A model generated the notes under the pieces. That model was not told the origin of the DNA, ran no database searches, and worked only from the letters and a program-made list of their open reading frames with translations. DNA of 31,788 bases from a virus, in IMG/VR virus record IMGVR_UViG_3300021960_006073, positions 1-31,788 of that record. One strand, written 5' to 3'. The translations under genes were made by a program, and so were the position numbers. Position 1 is the stretch's first letter. Every line of letters starts with the position of its first letter. Shown piece after piece: positions 23,780 through 31,570 of the stretch.

Positions 23780-24232
23780 TTAGTCCTTGTTATAAAAAGT
23801 TATACTACCGTTTTCGCCGTCTTCACTAACTTCAATTTCAACATTACGGCCAGGATAACGTTCCTGTATCTGCAAATATAAGTCATCACTAATCATTTCG
23901 CATGACTTATAATCAAGTTCTAGTGTACGCTGATCATATAATTTTGTCAACCACCTTTTAAACTGAATAAATTCAATATCTCTATCATCATGGAATACTT
24001 CAATAGCAACTTTGAAGTGGAATATATGACGGTGTGGATAACCCAGGAAACTTACATCATATTCGTCACCGGTTGCTAGTTTAGGATCTTCCAGTGCAGC
24101 AGGATACTTGTGTATACCTTCCTTTTGAAATGTAACCCAAATCATTTTTTTAGATGTGCGTAGTCGTTGCTTTAAACCCTCTTCACGCAACATACGCAAC
24201 ATATATTGGTCGTTGGTTTCTCTTTCAGCCAT
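23780..24232 (-). CDS. Divergent T-fold (QueD/PTPS-like) protein, 150 aa
   Basis: This protein has a segment order like the tunnelling-fold enzymes of pterin and queuosine metabolism: a WVTFQKEGIHKYP strand with H41 where the first zinc histidine sits, GYPHRHIFHFKVAIEVF with H67 and H69 as the HxH pair, FIQFKRWL in place of the DFxxLK segment, SCEMISDDLYLQI in place of the substrate-recognition helix, and IEVSEDGENGSI at the C-terminal glutamate strand. The catalytic cysteine that lies four residues before the HxH pair is absent (leucine at 63). The likeness is by pattern, so the fold is likely but the activity unknown; it may be a paralogue without the QueD reaction. It overlaps the upstream gene by one base. 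Confidence 0.55.
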   Translation of the reverse strand: MAERETNDQYMLRMLREEGLKQRLRTSKKMIWVTFQKEGIHKYPAALEDPKLATGDEYDVSFLGYPHRHIFHFKVAIEVFHDDRDIEFIQFKRWLTKLYDQRTLELDYKSCEMISDDLYLQIQERYPGRNVEIEVSEDGENGSITFYNKD

Positions 24233-24867
24233 TAATCTTCGTCCCTTGAGTAAACATTAGCATAATAACCTTTTCCGTTGGAATCACCACCAACATTGTC
24301 AACCTCTTGTCCTGCATAATCAGTTAATTGTAATATTATATCCTCATTTGGCGTCATTGTCAAGGAAAAACCTAGTTTACTAATATTTAGATCTTCACCA
24401 TCAGTTTTTATATAATATTCACCAAAACAGCCCTTTTCTACGCTTGTGCCGTGAAAAGTATACTCAGCGTCGTAGATTGCGTCTTCTTGATTGTCGGGCT
24501 CTGGAAGTTGTATATAGTACTCATCAACAAACCGCTGCCAATCCATGTTGGCTATAACAGTGTCAATGATTCTGCTACCATAGTCATCGTCTTCCAATTC
24601 ATCAATTGTTACCTGTGCTGTAGAAACATTAACACCATTTTCATGTAAGATGTCATCTAGTTCATACCACTGACCTAGCCACCTTGGATCAGTGTCATCA
24701 TATACAGGATTATCATCGCCAGCATCCCAAGGATCCCAAAAAGCATGAGAGATTAGATATTCTTCATCAATATCCTTCCAAAATTCATACTGCTCTTTAG
24801 TAATTGAGCCTACTACCTGTTCGCCACCATAGCCCCACAAGTAAACTCTAAAATACCTTTCAGCCAT
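24232..24867 (-). CDS. Acidic phage protein of unknown function, 211 aa
   Basis: The 211-residue protein is strongly acidic, with a YLWGYGGEQVVGSI N-terminal strand, a long Asp-rich centre (AFWDPWDAGDDNPVYDDTD), and beta-rich C-terminal half. Nothing identifies a fold or catalytic site. Acidic proteins of this sort in phages may mimic DNA, but no evidence beyond composition supports this. It overlaps its two neighbours by eight and one bases. Confidence 0.55.
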   Translation of the reverse strand: MAERYFRVYLWGYGGEQVVGSITKEQYEFWKDIDEEYLISHAFWDPWDAGDDNPVYDDTDPRWLGQWYELDDILHENGVNVSTAQVTIDELEDDDYGSRIIDTVIANMDWQRFVDEYYIQLPEPDNQEDAIYDAEYTFHGTSVEKGCFGEYYIKTDGEDLNISKLGFSLTMTPNEDIILQLTDYAGQEVDNVGGDSNGKGYYANVYSRDED

Positions 24868-25048
24868 TACTGCCTCTTAGAACTGCTATCTCATCCTTGA
24901 CTGATAGTTTCTTTTTCTTTAAATCTAACAACTTTAATTTTGTTTCTTCTCTGCGATCAGATTGTCTTGATTTTTCTAACTCTTCGCAGGCTGTTGCTAA
25001 TCTACTATGTTGTTCTTCTAGTATAGCAATACGATCTTTAATTTCCAT
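24860..25048 (-). CDS. DUF465/YdcH-like coiled-coil protein, 62 aa
   Basis: The 62-residue product is nearly all helix, with an IAILEEQHSRLATACEELE segment and a C-terminal LLDLKKKKLSVKDEI that matches the conserved end of the DUF465/YdcH family (LKKxKLxLKDEI). It probably forms a two-helix hairpin. Its cellular role in bacteria is unknown. It lies between the sulfotransferase and the acidic 211-aa protein. Confidence 0.65.
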   Translation of the reverse strand: MEIKDRIAILEEQHSRLATACEELEKSRQSDRREETKLKLLDLKKKKLSVKDEIAVLRGSNG

Positions 25049-25059
25049 TGTTACACTTT

Positions 25060-25686
25060 CTATAATTCGTAATTTATTCTCTTACTAGCATTCATTAAGT
25101 TATAATCAGATTGGTAAAAGGTATCCAAACTATCAAATAATGAATGTTTGTTTTGATGCATGTTTTGTAGTATACGGTTTATTTCTTTTTTAACCGGATC
25201 ATTACTACTGGGATTGACAGGATCTCGCCAGAAATGACAATCACTTTGGTATCCATTATTTTTAAACCATGTGTCTACTGTAGAAAAAAAGACTTGAGGT
25301 TGCCTATCACTATCCATAAAAATGTACTCTAGATTCCTACTATCAGGAATGAATGTACACTGCAATTCAGTATGATTATCAAACACTGGTGAACGCTGGA
25401 CAACCTCTATGAATGCGGGATTATCTAACATGTTTACCATCTCTGGCATATCCATAAAACACTCAGCAAATCCACTGATCCATCTCTTTACAGGATTGCG
25501 TAAAATTGCAAATTTACGGATATTACTGTTTAGTAGACTTGAAGTAATACTAGAATCTGGTTCTCGCCAACCATTATCCTGTAACATCTTTTGCATAAAA
25601 CTACTAGCATTTTTGGGTATATTAATCCAGATACAATTTAGTTCTGGATTAATTAACACCGGTAGTAGTTTTACATCAAAATGCAT
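25060..25686 (-). CDS. Sulfotransferase family protein (PAPS-dependent)
   Basis: The 208-residue protein carries the two hallmarks of the family: IWINIPKNASSFMQKML, the 5'-phosphosulfate-binding loop, and KFAILRNPVKRWISGFAE, the 3'-phosphate-binding region with R and S. It would transfer sulfate from PAPS to a hydroxyl or amine, but the acceptor is not evident; carbohydrate sulfation is the usual role for this type. The start overlaps the gp45 stop by one base, so it is translated with the clamp. This gene sits in the replication-linked unit C. Confidence 0.85.
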   Translation of the reverse strand: MHFDVKLLPVLINPELNCIWINIPKNASSFMQKMLQDNGWREPDSSITSSLLNSNIRKFAILRNPVKRWISGFAECFMDMPEMVNMLDNPAFIEVVQRSPVFDNHTELQCTFIPDSRNLEYIFMDSDRQPQVFFSTVDTWFKNNGYQSDCHFWRDPVNPSSNDPVKKEINRILQNMHQNKHSLFDSLDTFYQSDYNLMNASKRINYEL

Positions 25687-26417
25687 TACTTGGTCTGAGC
25701 AGGAAGTAGGTAGTTGTAAACACCAAGACCACTATCAACTGTAATCTGGCTAACGCCATCATCGCTTATCTTGTAGCTGATGTCGCCACTTAGGCTTAGA
25801 ATCTTGCTAATGCTATCCACTGGCCAACTCCAGGCTTTGCTAAGGCTGCCACCAACATCAGGTTGGAACACAAACTCACCAGCATGGGTGCTAGCATCGC
25901 CAAATGCAAATGTTAAATCTTTGCCAGTTGTTCTTGCAGTGAACACGCTTTGCTCACTGTTAGCACTAATCATCATCTTAAGGCGTTGGATGCCTGCGAT
26001 GCTGGGTTGGAAATTTACACCCCAATTTACCGGTTTCATTGTAACACTTTTGAGCTTATCGTTTACAATGTCGCTGCTCATAAATCTGTATGTGTTCTGG
26101 AAGTCACCAGCCTTGTTCTCAAAATGAACACCTACTGGTACTGTTTCGCCGTTACGCTCTTGCGTATTGATAGTAATCTTTGCATCATCTGCATATTCAG
26201 GAATGCGTAGTATAATGCCCAGTTTGTCTAGGTTGGGCATACCAAATGTGCCAATAAAATCAGCAACTGGCGTATGGAACTCGCCCTGTAAAATTACACT
26301 ACGGTCTTCTGCAAGTCCTTCAATACTTGTCTTTGAATCGTCTCCGGTAATCTTTACTAGATCAATAATACCCAAACTATGTGTATGCTTAACAATATCT
26401 AATAGATAATCTTTCAT
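25686..26417 (-). CDS. 45: Sliding clamp gp45
   Basis: The 243-residue protein resembles T4 gp45 (228 residues), the trimeric ring that tethers the polymerase and activates late transcription. Visible features are DDSKTSIEGLAEDRSVILQG, a conserved FMSSDIVNDKL stretch and the closing VYNYLLPAQTK. It has promoter P4 of its own directly upstream. An AAAGGA ribosome site precedes the ATG. This is the expected partner of the FDSLFSF peptides in the polymerase and DpdA. Recognition rests on the overall pattern and synteny with gene 43. Confidence 0.85.
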   Translation of the reverse strand: MKDYLLDIVKHTHSLGIIDLVKITGDDSKTSIEGLAEDRSVILQGEFHTPVADFIGTFGMPNLDKLGIILRIPEYADDAKITINTQERNGETVPVGVHFENKAGDFQNTYRFMSSDIVNDKLKSVTMKPVNWGVNFQPSIAGIQRLKMMISANSEQSVFTARTTGKDLTFAFGDASTHAGEFVFQPDVGGSLSKAWSWPVDSISKILSLSGDISYKISDDGVSQITVDSGLGVYNYLLPAQTK

Positions 26418-26445
26418 AGATAAATCCTTTGCTTATAATATGATT

Positions 26446-26474
26446 ATTATACTTGGTTAAAGGGGTTGAGTCAA
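26446..26474 (-). promoter_or_regulatory. Sigma70-like promoter P4 for the clamp unit
   Basis: TTGACT (26474-26469, overlapping the methyltransferase stop codon) and TATAAT (26451-26446) are 17 bases apart. The -10 is a perfect consensus. About 28 bases remain before the gp45 start. Confidence 0.72.
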
Positions 26475-27400
26475 ACTTTTTCTTCAACAAATTCTATAGC
26501 AGGAGCATTCATTTTTTGGCTTGTAAGTGTTCCTGGCTTTTGTAATAACATATAACTCCAGACACCATCGTTTGTGTTGCCTGCTTCTAATATGTCATAT
26601 CCTATGCCATAGTGTAAACCTTCTATTAAACTTTTGGTAGCCAAACATCTTGCATCGTTGCCAAGCATTTCTAAACTGTAACGCTGCTCGCAGTCGTTAT
26701 AGGTAATTAAAAATTTGCCACCTGGCTTTAATTTATTAAAAGTAGCCATACTAATATCTTTTATATTGTCCACAGGCAAATACTCATACAAATTTATACA
26801 TGTAGAAAATCCTATACCATTATCTGGTAACTGTGCTACATCGGTATAGCATCTTAATCGTCTATTGCTGTAAAACTCATTAAATTTACTTTTTATTACT
26901 TGTTCTACTTGTTTATTAGCAACTATACAGTATTGGGGATCTGCTGCATTCATTATAGTGCTAAAATATCCATCGCCTGGATTGATTTCCAAACTACCAT
27001 GTTGCCAAATAGCACTATGGTTATGTATATAACCCATTAACTTATCTTTAATTTCGTTAGTAAGCCAACTATTTCGTATTATGAAGTCTTCATCTTCAAC
27101 AACCTGCTTTTCTACTCTTTGATAGTCTCTTTGAATTATTCTTTTTTCTTTTCCAACTAAAAGATTATGGATTTCTTGAGTTAAATCTTGGATTGCAGAA
27201 TTTAAATTATTCTGAGCAGTTGCTAACTCTTGCACTCTTTGAAGTATAGCATTATGCTTATCAGTATTTTTCCACCTTGGTAACTGAGACTTGATAGTTT
27301 GTTCAATAATTTCCAATTGCCCGGTAATATCAACAGGCAACAGCGCAATTCTTCTTTTATATTCGTCTAGTAAACTATGATTTTTAAGAAGCCGGCTCAT
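26471..27400 (-). CDS. SAM-dependent methyltransferase with N-terminal coiled coil
   Basis: The first 110 residues of this 309-residue protein look helical and coiled-coil-like (heptad Leu, Ile and Gln). The class I methyltransferase domain follows: GSLEINPGDGYFSTIM (motif I), GFSTCINLYEYL (motif IV position) and LKPGGKFLITYND (motif V/VI). The substrate is unknown; an adenine or cytosine DNA-methyltransferase motif (NPPY or PC) is not seen. It directly follows gene 43, and its ATG has no Shine-Dalgarno but follows a late-promoter-like box by five bases. Confidence 0.78.
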   Translation of the reverse strand: MSRLLKNHSLLDEYKRRIALLPVDITGQLEIIEQTIKSQLPRWKNTDKHNAILQRVQELATAQNNLNSAIQDLTQEIHNLLVGKEKRIIQRDYQRVEKQVVEDEDFIIRNSWLTNEIKDKLMGYIHNHSAIWQHGSLEINPGDGYFSTIMNAADPQYCIVANKQVEQVIKSKFNEFYSNRRLRCYTDVAQLPDNGIGFSTCINLYEYLPVDNIKDISMATFNKLKPGGKFLITYNDCEQRYSLEMLGNDARCLATKSLIEGLHYGIGYDILEAGNTNDGVWSYMLLQKPGTLTSQKMNAPAIEFVEEKV

Positions 27401-27405
27401 GCATA

Positions 27406-27413
27406 TATTTATA
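27406..27413 (-). promoter_or_regulatory. Exact T4 late promoter box TATAAATA
   Basis: TATAAATA on the minus strand lies five bases before the methyltransferase ATG, in the 21-base gap after gene 43. If used as in T4, transcription would begin near the ATG itself, giving a leaderless message. A chance match in AT-rich DNA is possible. Confidence 0.5.
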
Positions 27414-27421
27414 TACGCATA

Positions 27422-30073
27422 TTACTCAAATGAGAATAAACTGTCAAAAGTATTTTTAGTTTGTGTCTTTTCTTTAAGATTCCAGTTTAGTTCACTGAGA
27501 AGGTTATCGATCTTCTGGTCCACGATAGCATCTTCCATTGCGCCATCATCAAAGGGCAGTTCCTTGAACCATTTAGGAAGTGTGGTTTCGTCTGTGGGAT
27601 AGCCCACGCTTGTGTAGCCCAGTGGATTGTCTTTAAGTTTGCATACAATGGTCTTCATTCCATCAACAATTTGTTGACTGTAGTTATCATTGTGTAGTGC
27701 CCGTAAGTAGTTCCAGTTCATTGCTGCTCTAACATGCCCGGGCATATTAGCCTTGCCCTCTGCTCGTTCTCGTGCAGTGTACATAGTTAGGTTGTTTACA
27801 CGCTTGGGTGTACCCTTTTCCCAGCCTGGCTTGTCCTTGAACTGATACTTGAAGTCTTTAATACGCTCTACGACATGTTCGCTATCTTTACCTGTAAGCA
27901 CATCCAGTAGCAGTTCACTTAAAAAGTCCTGCATGTATTTGGGTGTGTCGCTGCGCTTGAGATCCAATCCCATTGCTTTTACTTTACCGGGCTTGCCATC
28001 TGTATCACTGCGGTAACCTTCAGTATCAATTACAAGTGCAGCATAACGCTTCTTTGTAATAAACAAACCTTTAAGTGCTACAATTTCTCTTGCTGCTGCA
28101 ACAATCTCGCCATAGCTTCTTGGACAATGGAATGCCCGTTCCATAAAACCAGCAAAGGTTTCGTTTACTGCTTCACCAAGTTGGTCATAGAGTGCGATGC
28201 ATTCATCCTTTCCCCACTTCATCTTACCAGCGTCTACTTGCTCTTTAATAACTGGCCAAGCACTAAAGTACACACTATCTGTGTCACCATATATAACACA
28301 ATCACCCAAGTGATCATACTTGTCAGTTAGCAGTTTGTTTACCTGTGCACTCATGTGCTTGGCAATACATCTGCCAGTAAGTGTAGTGGACTGTCCAATG
28401 CGATGGTCAAAGAAGCGGCAGTATGGATTAAGGATAGCACCATACAAACTGTTCAAGTTAATCTTCTTAACAAGTTGTCGCTTGTCCCAGAACGCTCGTT
28501 CTTCACCTTCAGCACCGCGCATCTTTGCTTGTAGTTCTTTACGCTCTGCGTACCAGCGTTCAAGCAATCCAGGAACAATGCCCTTCTTTTCATAGGTTAG
28601 GATAGTACCGTTTGCGCTTAGTATCCAGGGGTTGTTACTATCAAAAACTAGACGCCATACATCTGCTGCGCTAAGTGTGTCACTGTCACCACTTTCCCAG
28701 TCAATAGTAATTTCAGTGCCCACCTCCATGTTCATAACTGCTTGGTATTCTTTGCTACCAAACTCGCCGTCCCAAGCATCACTAAATGTGCCCTTCTGGG
28801 ATAAGATTGTTTGTATGGCTTGGTTAGTTATGATAGGGCGCAGTTGTCCTACAATGGTTTCTGGTGCCATGTTTAGTGCCCTAATAACACTAGGATACAG
28901 ACTGTTCAAGTCAATACTGCCTATCCAGTCATGTAGTCCTACTTTGGGCTTTGCAACATACGCACCTGCTGCTTTGTTATGTTCTTCGTCTGGCTTTTTC
29001 TTGTTGGGCACAACAAGCCCTTGCTCATGAGCGTGGTTAATAATTGCTTGTTCTGTAACAGCAACCGCGCCCATTGTAGTAGGTAGTAGCACTGTGTTTG
29101 CATGAGCAAGTTCGTTTGCTAGATCAATAAACTTTAACTTTTGATCCAGTTTGTACAGGAGCATAGTGTCCTGTCTGTTATAGTCAATAAATGTGTAAAA
29201 GTCCTGGTTGTATAGTTGGTCCAGTGTGCCCTCATATGCAACCTTACGCTCATTAAGTTCATACTCGCCAATGGCATCCAAACTGTAACTGTGCATTTCA
29301 TGATAGGTGTACTTGCGATACAACTGCATGTAATCCAAGTGCTGTCTGCCGATAATATCGTATGTACTATCTTCTTTGCCAAAACGCTCAAATGTGCGTT
29401 GCTTGGGCAGTTGACCCCATAAACAAAAACGCCTAGTATCGTCCTTGCTCAGTACTCTAGTGATACGATTTACTGTGTAGGGAATATCATAACCCTCACT
29501 GTTCCAACCACTTAGGATATCCGCATCCTCTATGAGATCCAGGAATGCTTCTAGCAGCCTATCTTCTCTATCAAACAAGAACATGTTATCAAACTCTGCA
29601 ACAGTTTCCTTTGCAGTTTCCATACTCATGCTCTTGGGAGGAATAGCAAGTGTGACTAGTTGTCCTAGCCAGTCCATGTACACTGTAATTGCTGTAATTG
29701 CGTTAAACGGATCATCCGGCGAACTGTAGCCACGTTCTGGGTCAAAGTCAACCTCAATATCAAAAAACGCTGTTTGTAGTTTAGGAGCATCAACGCCCAG
29801 ATAGTTCTCTGCTAAACAACGAAATACTGGATTGATATCACTTTCCCAAAGGCCATGATTGCCGTGTATTTTAAGTTCCTTCTGGAACTCTTTACCGTTT
29901 CTGGTACTAAATCTGCTTACTCTGTTGCCATAGATAGTCTGATGCTTGCCACGTGGATCGTTGTAATAAAAGATGTAGTTGACAGGAAATTCACGATATT
30001 CTCTCCTGCCGTTTACACGTTCTACAACATTGATCCTGTCATGTTCTCTATCAAAATAAGCGTCAACGTACAT
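27422..30073 (-). CDS. 43: DNA polymerase gp43 (family B)
   Basis: The 883-residue protein is close in length to T4 gp43 (898). The 3'-5' exonuclease motifs FFDIEVDFDPE, GWNSEGYDIPY and DYNRQDTMLLYKL come first, then the polymerase motifs A (SIDLNSLYPSVIR), B (KINLNSLYGAIL) and C (IYGDTDSVYFS). The final residues NTFDSLFSFE stand where T4-like polymerases carry their sliding-clamp-binding peptide. A TAGGA ribosome site precedes the ATG. It is the phage replicative polymerase and is transcribed with dsbA and a membrane protein. Nothing in it appears damaged. Confidence 0.97.
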   Translation of the reverse strand: MYVDAYFDREHDRINVVERVNGRREYREFPVNYIFYYNDPRGKHQTIYGNRVSRFSTRNGKEFQKELKIHGNHGLWESDINPVFRCLAENYLGVDAPKLQTAFFDIEVDFDPERGYSSPDDPFNAITAITVYMDWLGQLVTLAIPPKSMSMETAKETVAEFDNMFLFDREDRLLEAFLDLIEDADILSGWNSEGYDIPYTVNRITRVLSKDDTRRFCLWGQLPKQRTFERFGKEDSTYDIIGRQHLDYMQLYRKYTYHEMHSYSLDAIGEYELNERKVAYEGTLDQLYNQDFYTFIDYNRQDTMLLYKLDQKLKFIDLANELAHANTVLLPTTMGAVAVTEQAIINHAHEQGLVVPNKKKPDEEHNKAAGAYVAKPKVGLHDWIGSIDLNSLYPSVIRALNMAPETIVGQLRPIITNQAIQTILSQKGTFSDAWDGEFGSKEYQAVMNMEVGTEITIDWESGDSDTLSAADVWRLVFDSNNPWILSANGTILTYEKKGIVPGLLERWYAERKELQAKMRGAEGEERAFWDKRQLVKKINLNSLYGAILNPYCRFFDHRIGQSTTLTGRCIAKHMSAQVNKLLTDKYDHLGDCVIYGDTDSVYFSAWPVIKEQVDAGKMKWGKDECIALYDQLGEAVNETFAGFMERAFHCPRSYGEIVAAAREIVALKGLFITKKRYAALVIDTEGYRSDTDGKPGKVKAMGLDLKRSDTPKYMQDFLSELLLDVLTGKDSEHVVERIKDFKYQFKDKPGWEKGTPKRVNNLTMYTARERAEGKANMPGHVRAAMNWNYLRALHNDNYSQQIVDGMKTIVCKLKDNPLGYTSVGYPTDETTLPKWFKELPFDDGAMEDAIVDQKIDNLLSELNWNLKEKTQTKNTFDSLFSFE
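27425..27454 (-). other. C-terminal clamp-binding peptide of DNA polymerase
   Basis: Codons 874-883 encode NTFDSLFSFE, the polymerase C-terminus. By analogy with the RB69 polymerase C-terminal peptide, which binds its clamp, this should contact gp45. The position is as expected for the family. A near-identical peptide lies in DpdA (19492-19521). Confidence 0.75.
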
Positions 30074-30089
30074 TTACAATCCTATACAA

Positions 30090-30314
30090 TTATTTAAAAA
30101 ACAATCCTGCAAGATAAACTACTGTTATTCCGGCGTTGAGTACAACTAAACTGTACTCACGCCACAACCAACCTACTGTAGCCCATATAGCATTTGCTAC
30201 AAGGAATACATATAAGTATACAGGAAAAACGTTAAAGGCTGCAAGAACTGATCCGCATAATATTGCAGCAGTTCCTAACCATGCCAGGGGCTGGTAAGGT
30301 TTGTTTTGGTTCAC
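30090..30314 (-). CDS. Small membrane protein with three likely helices, 74 aa
   Basis: The 74-residue protein is hydrophobic throughout, with predicted helices at about 10-28, 30-50 and 54-72 and a short charged WREYS turn between the second and third. This repeat-like arrangement resembles half-transporter or PnuC/SWEET-type small proteins, but no specific motif supports that. The ATG overlaps the dsbA stop as ATGA. A transporter of nucleotide precursors would be a guess. Confidence 0.6.
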   Translation of the reverse strand: MNQNKPYQPLAWLGTAAILCGSVLAAFNVFPVYLYVFLVANAIWATVGWLWREYSLVVLNAGITVVYLAGLFFK

Positions 30315-30574
30315 TGAAGTTTGCCGACCGTTGCTAGGATGTTTTCTAGAGATGCTAAATCTTCGCTATGTTTAGCAAAGTCTGACTTGTATGCTGTACG
30401 CACTGCTTTCTTAAGTACTGCTGGCTTAATCTGCATTTCTTCTGCAATTGCCTTTACAGTATCGTTTAAACCTTCTGTAAGATCATCTACTTCTTGTAAT
30501 ACAGTAAGACCTTCATTAATAAGTTGGGTAAGTTTTGCTTTTTCTTCGCTGTTAAAGACTCTATCTGAGCTCAT
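30311..30574 (-). CDS. dsbA: DsbA-like double-stranded DNA-binding protein
   Basis: The gene encodes a helical protein of 87 residues, close to the 89 of T4 DsbA, which binds late promoter DNA. The central DLTEGLNDTVKAIAEEMQIK and the following KKAVRTAYKSDFAK segment match the phage family as I recall it. The start is set at the third-codon ATG of the longer frame, because AAGGAG abuts the first ATG directly but lies six bases from the second. It is the first gene of unit B under promoter P5. Confidence 0.78.
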   Translation of the reverse strand: MSSDRVFNSEEKAKLTQLINEGLTVLQEVDDLTEGLNDTVKAIAEEMQIKPAVLKKAVRTAYKSDFAKHSEDLASLENILATVGKLQ

Positions 30575-30597
30575 TGACATCTCCTTATAATAGTGTA

Positions 30598-30626
30598 ATT
30601 ATACTACTCTAGTGCTAATGTGTCAA
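30598..30626 (-). promoter_or_regulatory. Sigma70-like promoter P5 for the dsbA-gene 43 unit
   Basis: A perfect TTGACA (30626-30621) and a perfect TATAAT (30603-30598) are spaced by 17 bases. This is the strongest consensus promoter in the window and lies in the 55-base gap upstream of dsbA. Confidence 0.8.
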
Positions 30627-30629
30627 CCG

Positions 30630-30947
30630 TTAGTGTTGCTCTACCCAGGATTTAAATGCTTTGTGTGCTTCAGTTGGTTTTACATATGGACTTAGGTCTA
30701 GACTTTCCACTTCTGTGTAGAAATCTTGAGGATAAAAGGTACCCTTGAATTCGTAACCACCTGTTCGTACTAACTTATAAATGCTATAATCAGCTTTGCG
30801 GTTGTCATCGTAATCATGATCAACTCTGCCTAAGGCATATGTTACATCATCCTTAACAGTTTTTGCTACAAGTGTAAAGTCACGGTTAGCAACATACTCC
30901 ATGCCTGCACGTTCAACAATATCTATAATTCTTCTTAAGCTAGTCAT
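30630..30947 (-). CDS. Protein of unknown function, 105 aa
   Basis: The 105-residue protein begins with a helix (SLRRIIDIVERAGMEYVA) followed by beta-rich sequence with YALGRVDHDYDD and a Tyr-rich centre. No family is recognised. It overlaps its upstream neighbour by one base and ends just before P5. Confidence 0.55.
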   Translation of the reverse strand: MTSLRRIIDIVERAGMEYVANRDFTLVAKTVKDDVTYALGRVDHDYDDNRKADYSIYKLVRTGGYEFKGTFYPQDFYTEVESLDLSPYVKPTEAHKAFKSWVEQH

Positions 30948-31540
30948 TAGTCTGCTTTCATTCTTGAGTAAACTTGCCTTAGTGCACCATCAACATCTTT
31001 TTGGTCTAACATGTCTTTTGCTTTAGGAAATGTATTACCCAATTTGTTATAGGCTTGTAATACACGTTCAATATCACGATCACTAGCATCAATGTCTACT
31101 GTTCCTAGATTATTTGGGCCTGTATCAACTTTCTGGTTAGGTATCTGTTTTCTGATCTGGTCTCGTACAAAGCCTCCAACAAAAGGAGTTGTGCCAGCTT
31201 TTGCTATCTGACTTGGGGTGTAGCCACTAGGTACTGAGTCTAAACCTTGTTTCATCATTCCAGTAAATGGCTTTAATGCTTGATAACCTGGAGCAATTAG
31301 TGTGTTGAAAATTTCTTCATCTGTTACATCATCTGGGTCTTTACCAAATACATTTTGAGAAATTTGTCTACCTTCACCTGTCTTTGCTAGTGATCTAATT
31401 GCATCAACAACTGCTTGTATTTCTGCATCACCTTCCATTATAAAGATTTCGCCATCCTCTAATATCATAAAGTGAAAGTCTGGCTGTACGCCTTTTTCTA
31501 AATTTTCGATTAGTTTTAATCTGTCAATAAGGTCTCTCAT
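30947..31540 (-). CDS. Protein of unknown function, 197 aa
   Basis: The protein has a helical N-terminus (RDLIDRLKLIENL), a strand-rich segment (FHFMILEDGEIFIMEGDAE) and a helical C-terminal half with a glycine-rich middle (GYQALKPFTGMMKQGLDSVP). It shows no recognisable catalytic motif. A GCGGGAA ribosome site lies just before the ATG. A late-promoter-like GATAAATA at 31570-31563 is about 22 bases upstream, suggesting late expression. Confidence 0.55.
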   Translation of the reverse strand: MRDLIDRLKLIENLEKGVQPDFHFMILEDGEIFIMEGDAEIQAVVDAIRSLAKTGEGRQISQNVFGKDPDDVTDEEIFNTLIAPGYQALKPFTGMMKQGLDSVPSGYTPSQIAKAGTTPFVGGFVRDQIRKQIPNQKVDTGPNNLGTVDIDASDRDIERVLQAYNKLGNTFPKAKDMLDQKDVDGALRQVYSRMKAD

Positions 31541-31562
31541 AGCAATTCCCGCAAATATATGA

Positions 31563-31570
31563 TATTTATC
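31563..31570 (-). promoter_or_regulatory. Possible T4-type late promoter box GATAAATA
   Basis: GATAAATA matches seven of eight bases of the T4 late consensus. It lies in the 29-base gap between the partial cupin gene and the 197-aa gene, starting at the cupin stop codon. Spacing to the ribosome site (GCGGGAA) fits. Confidence 0.42.
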
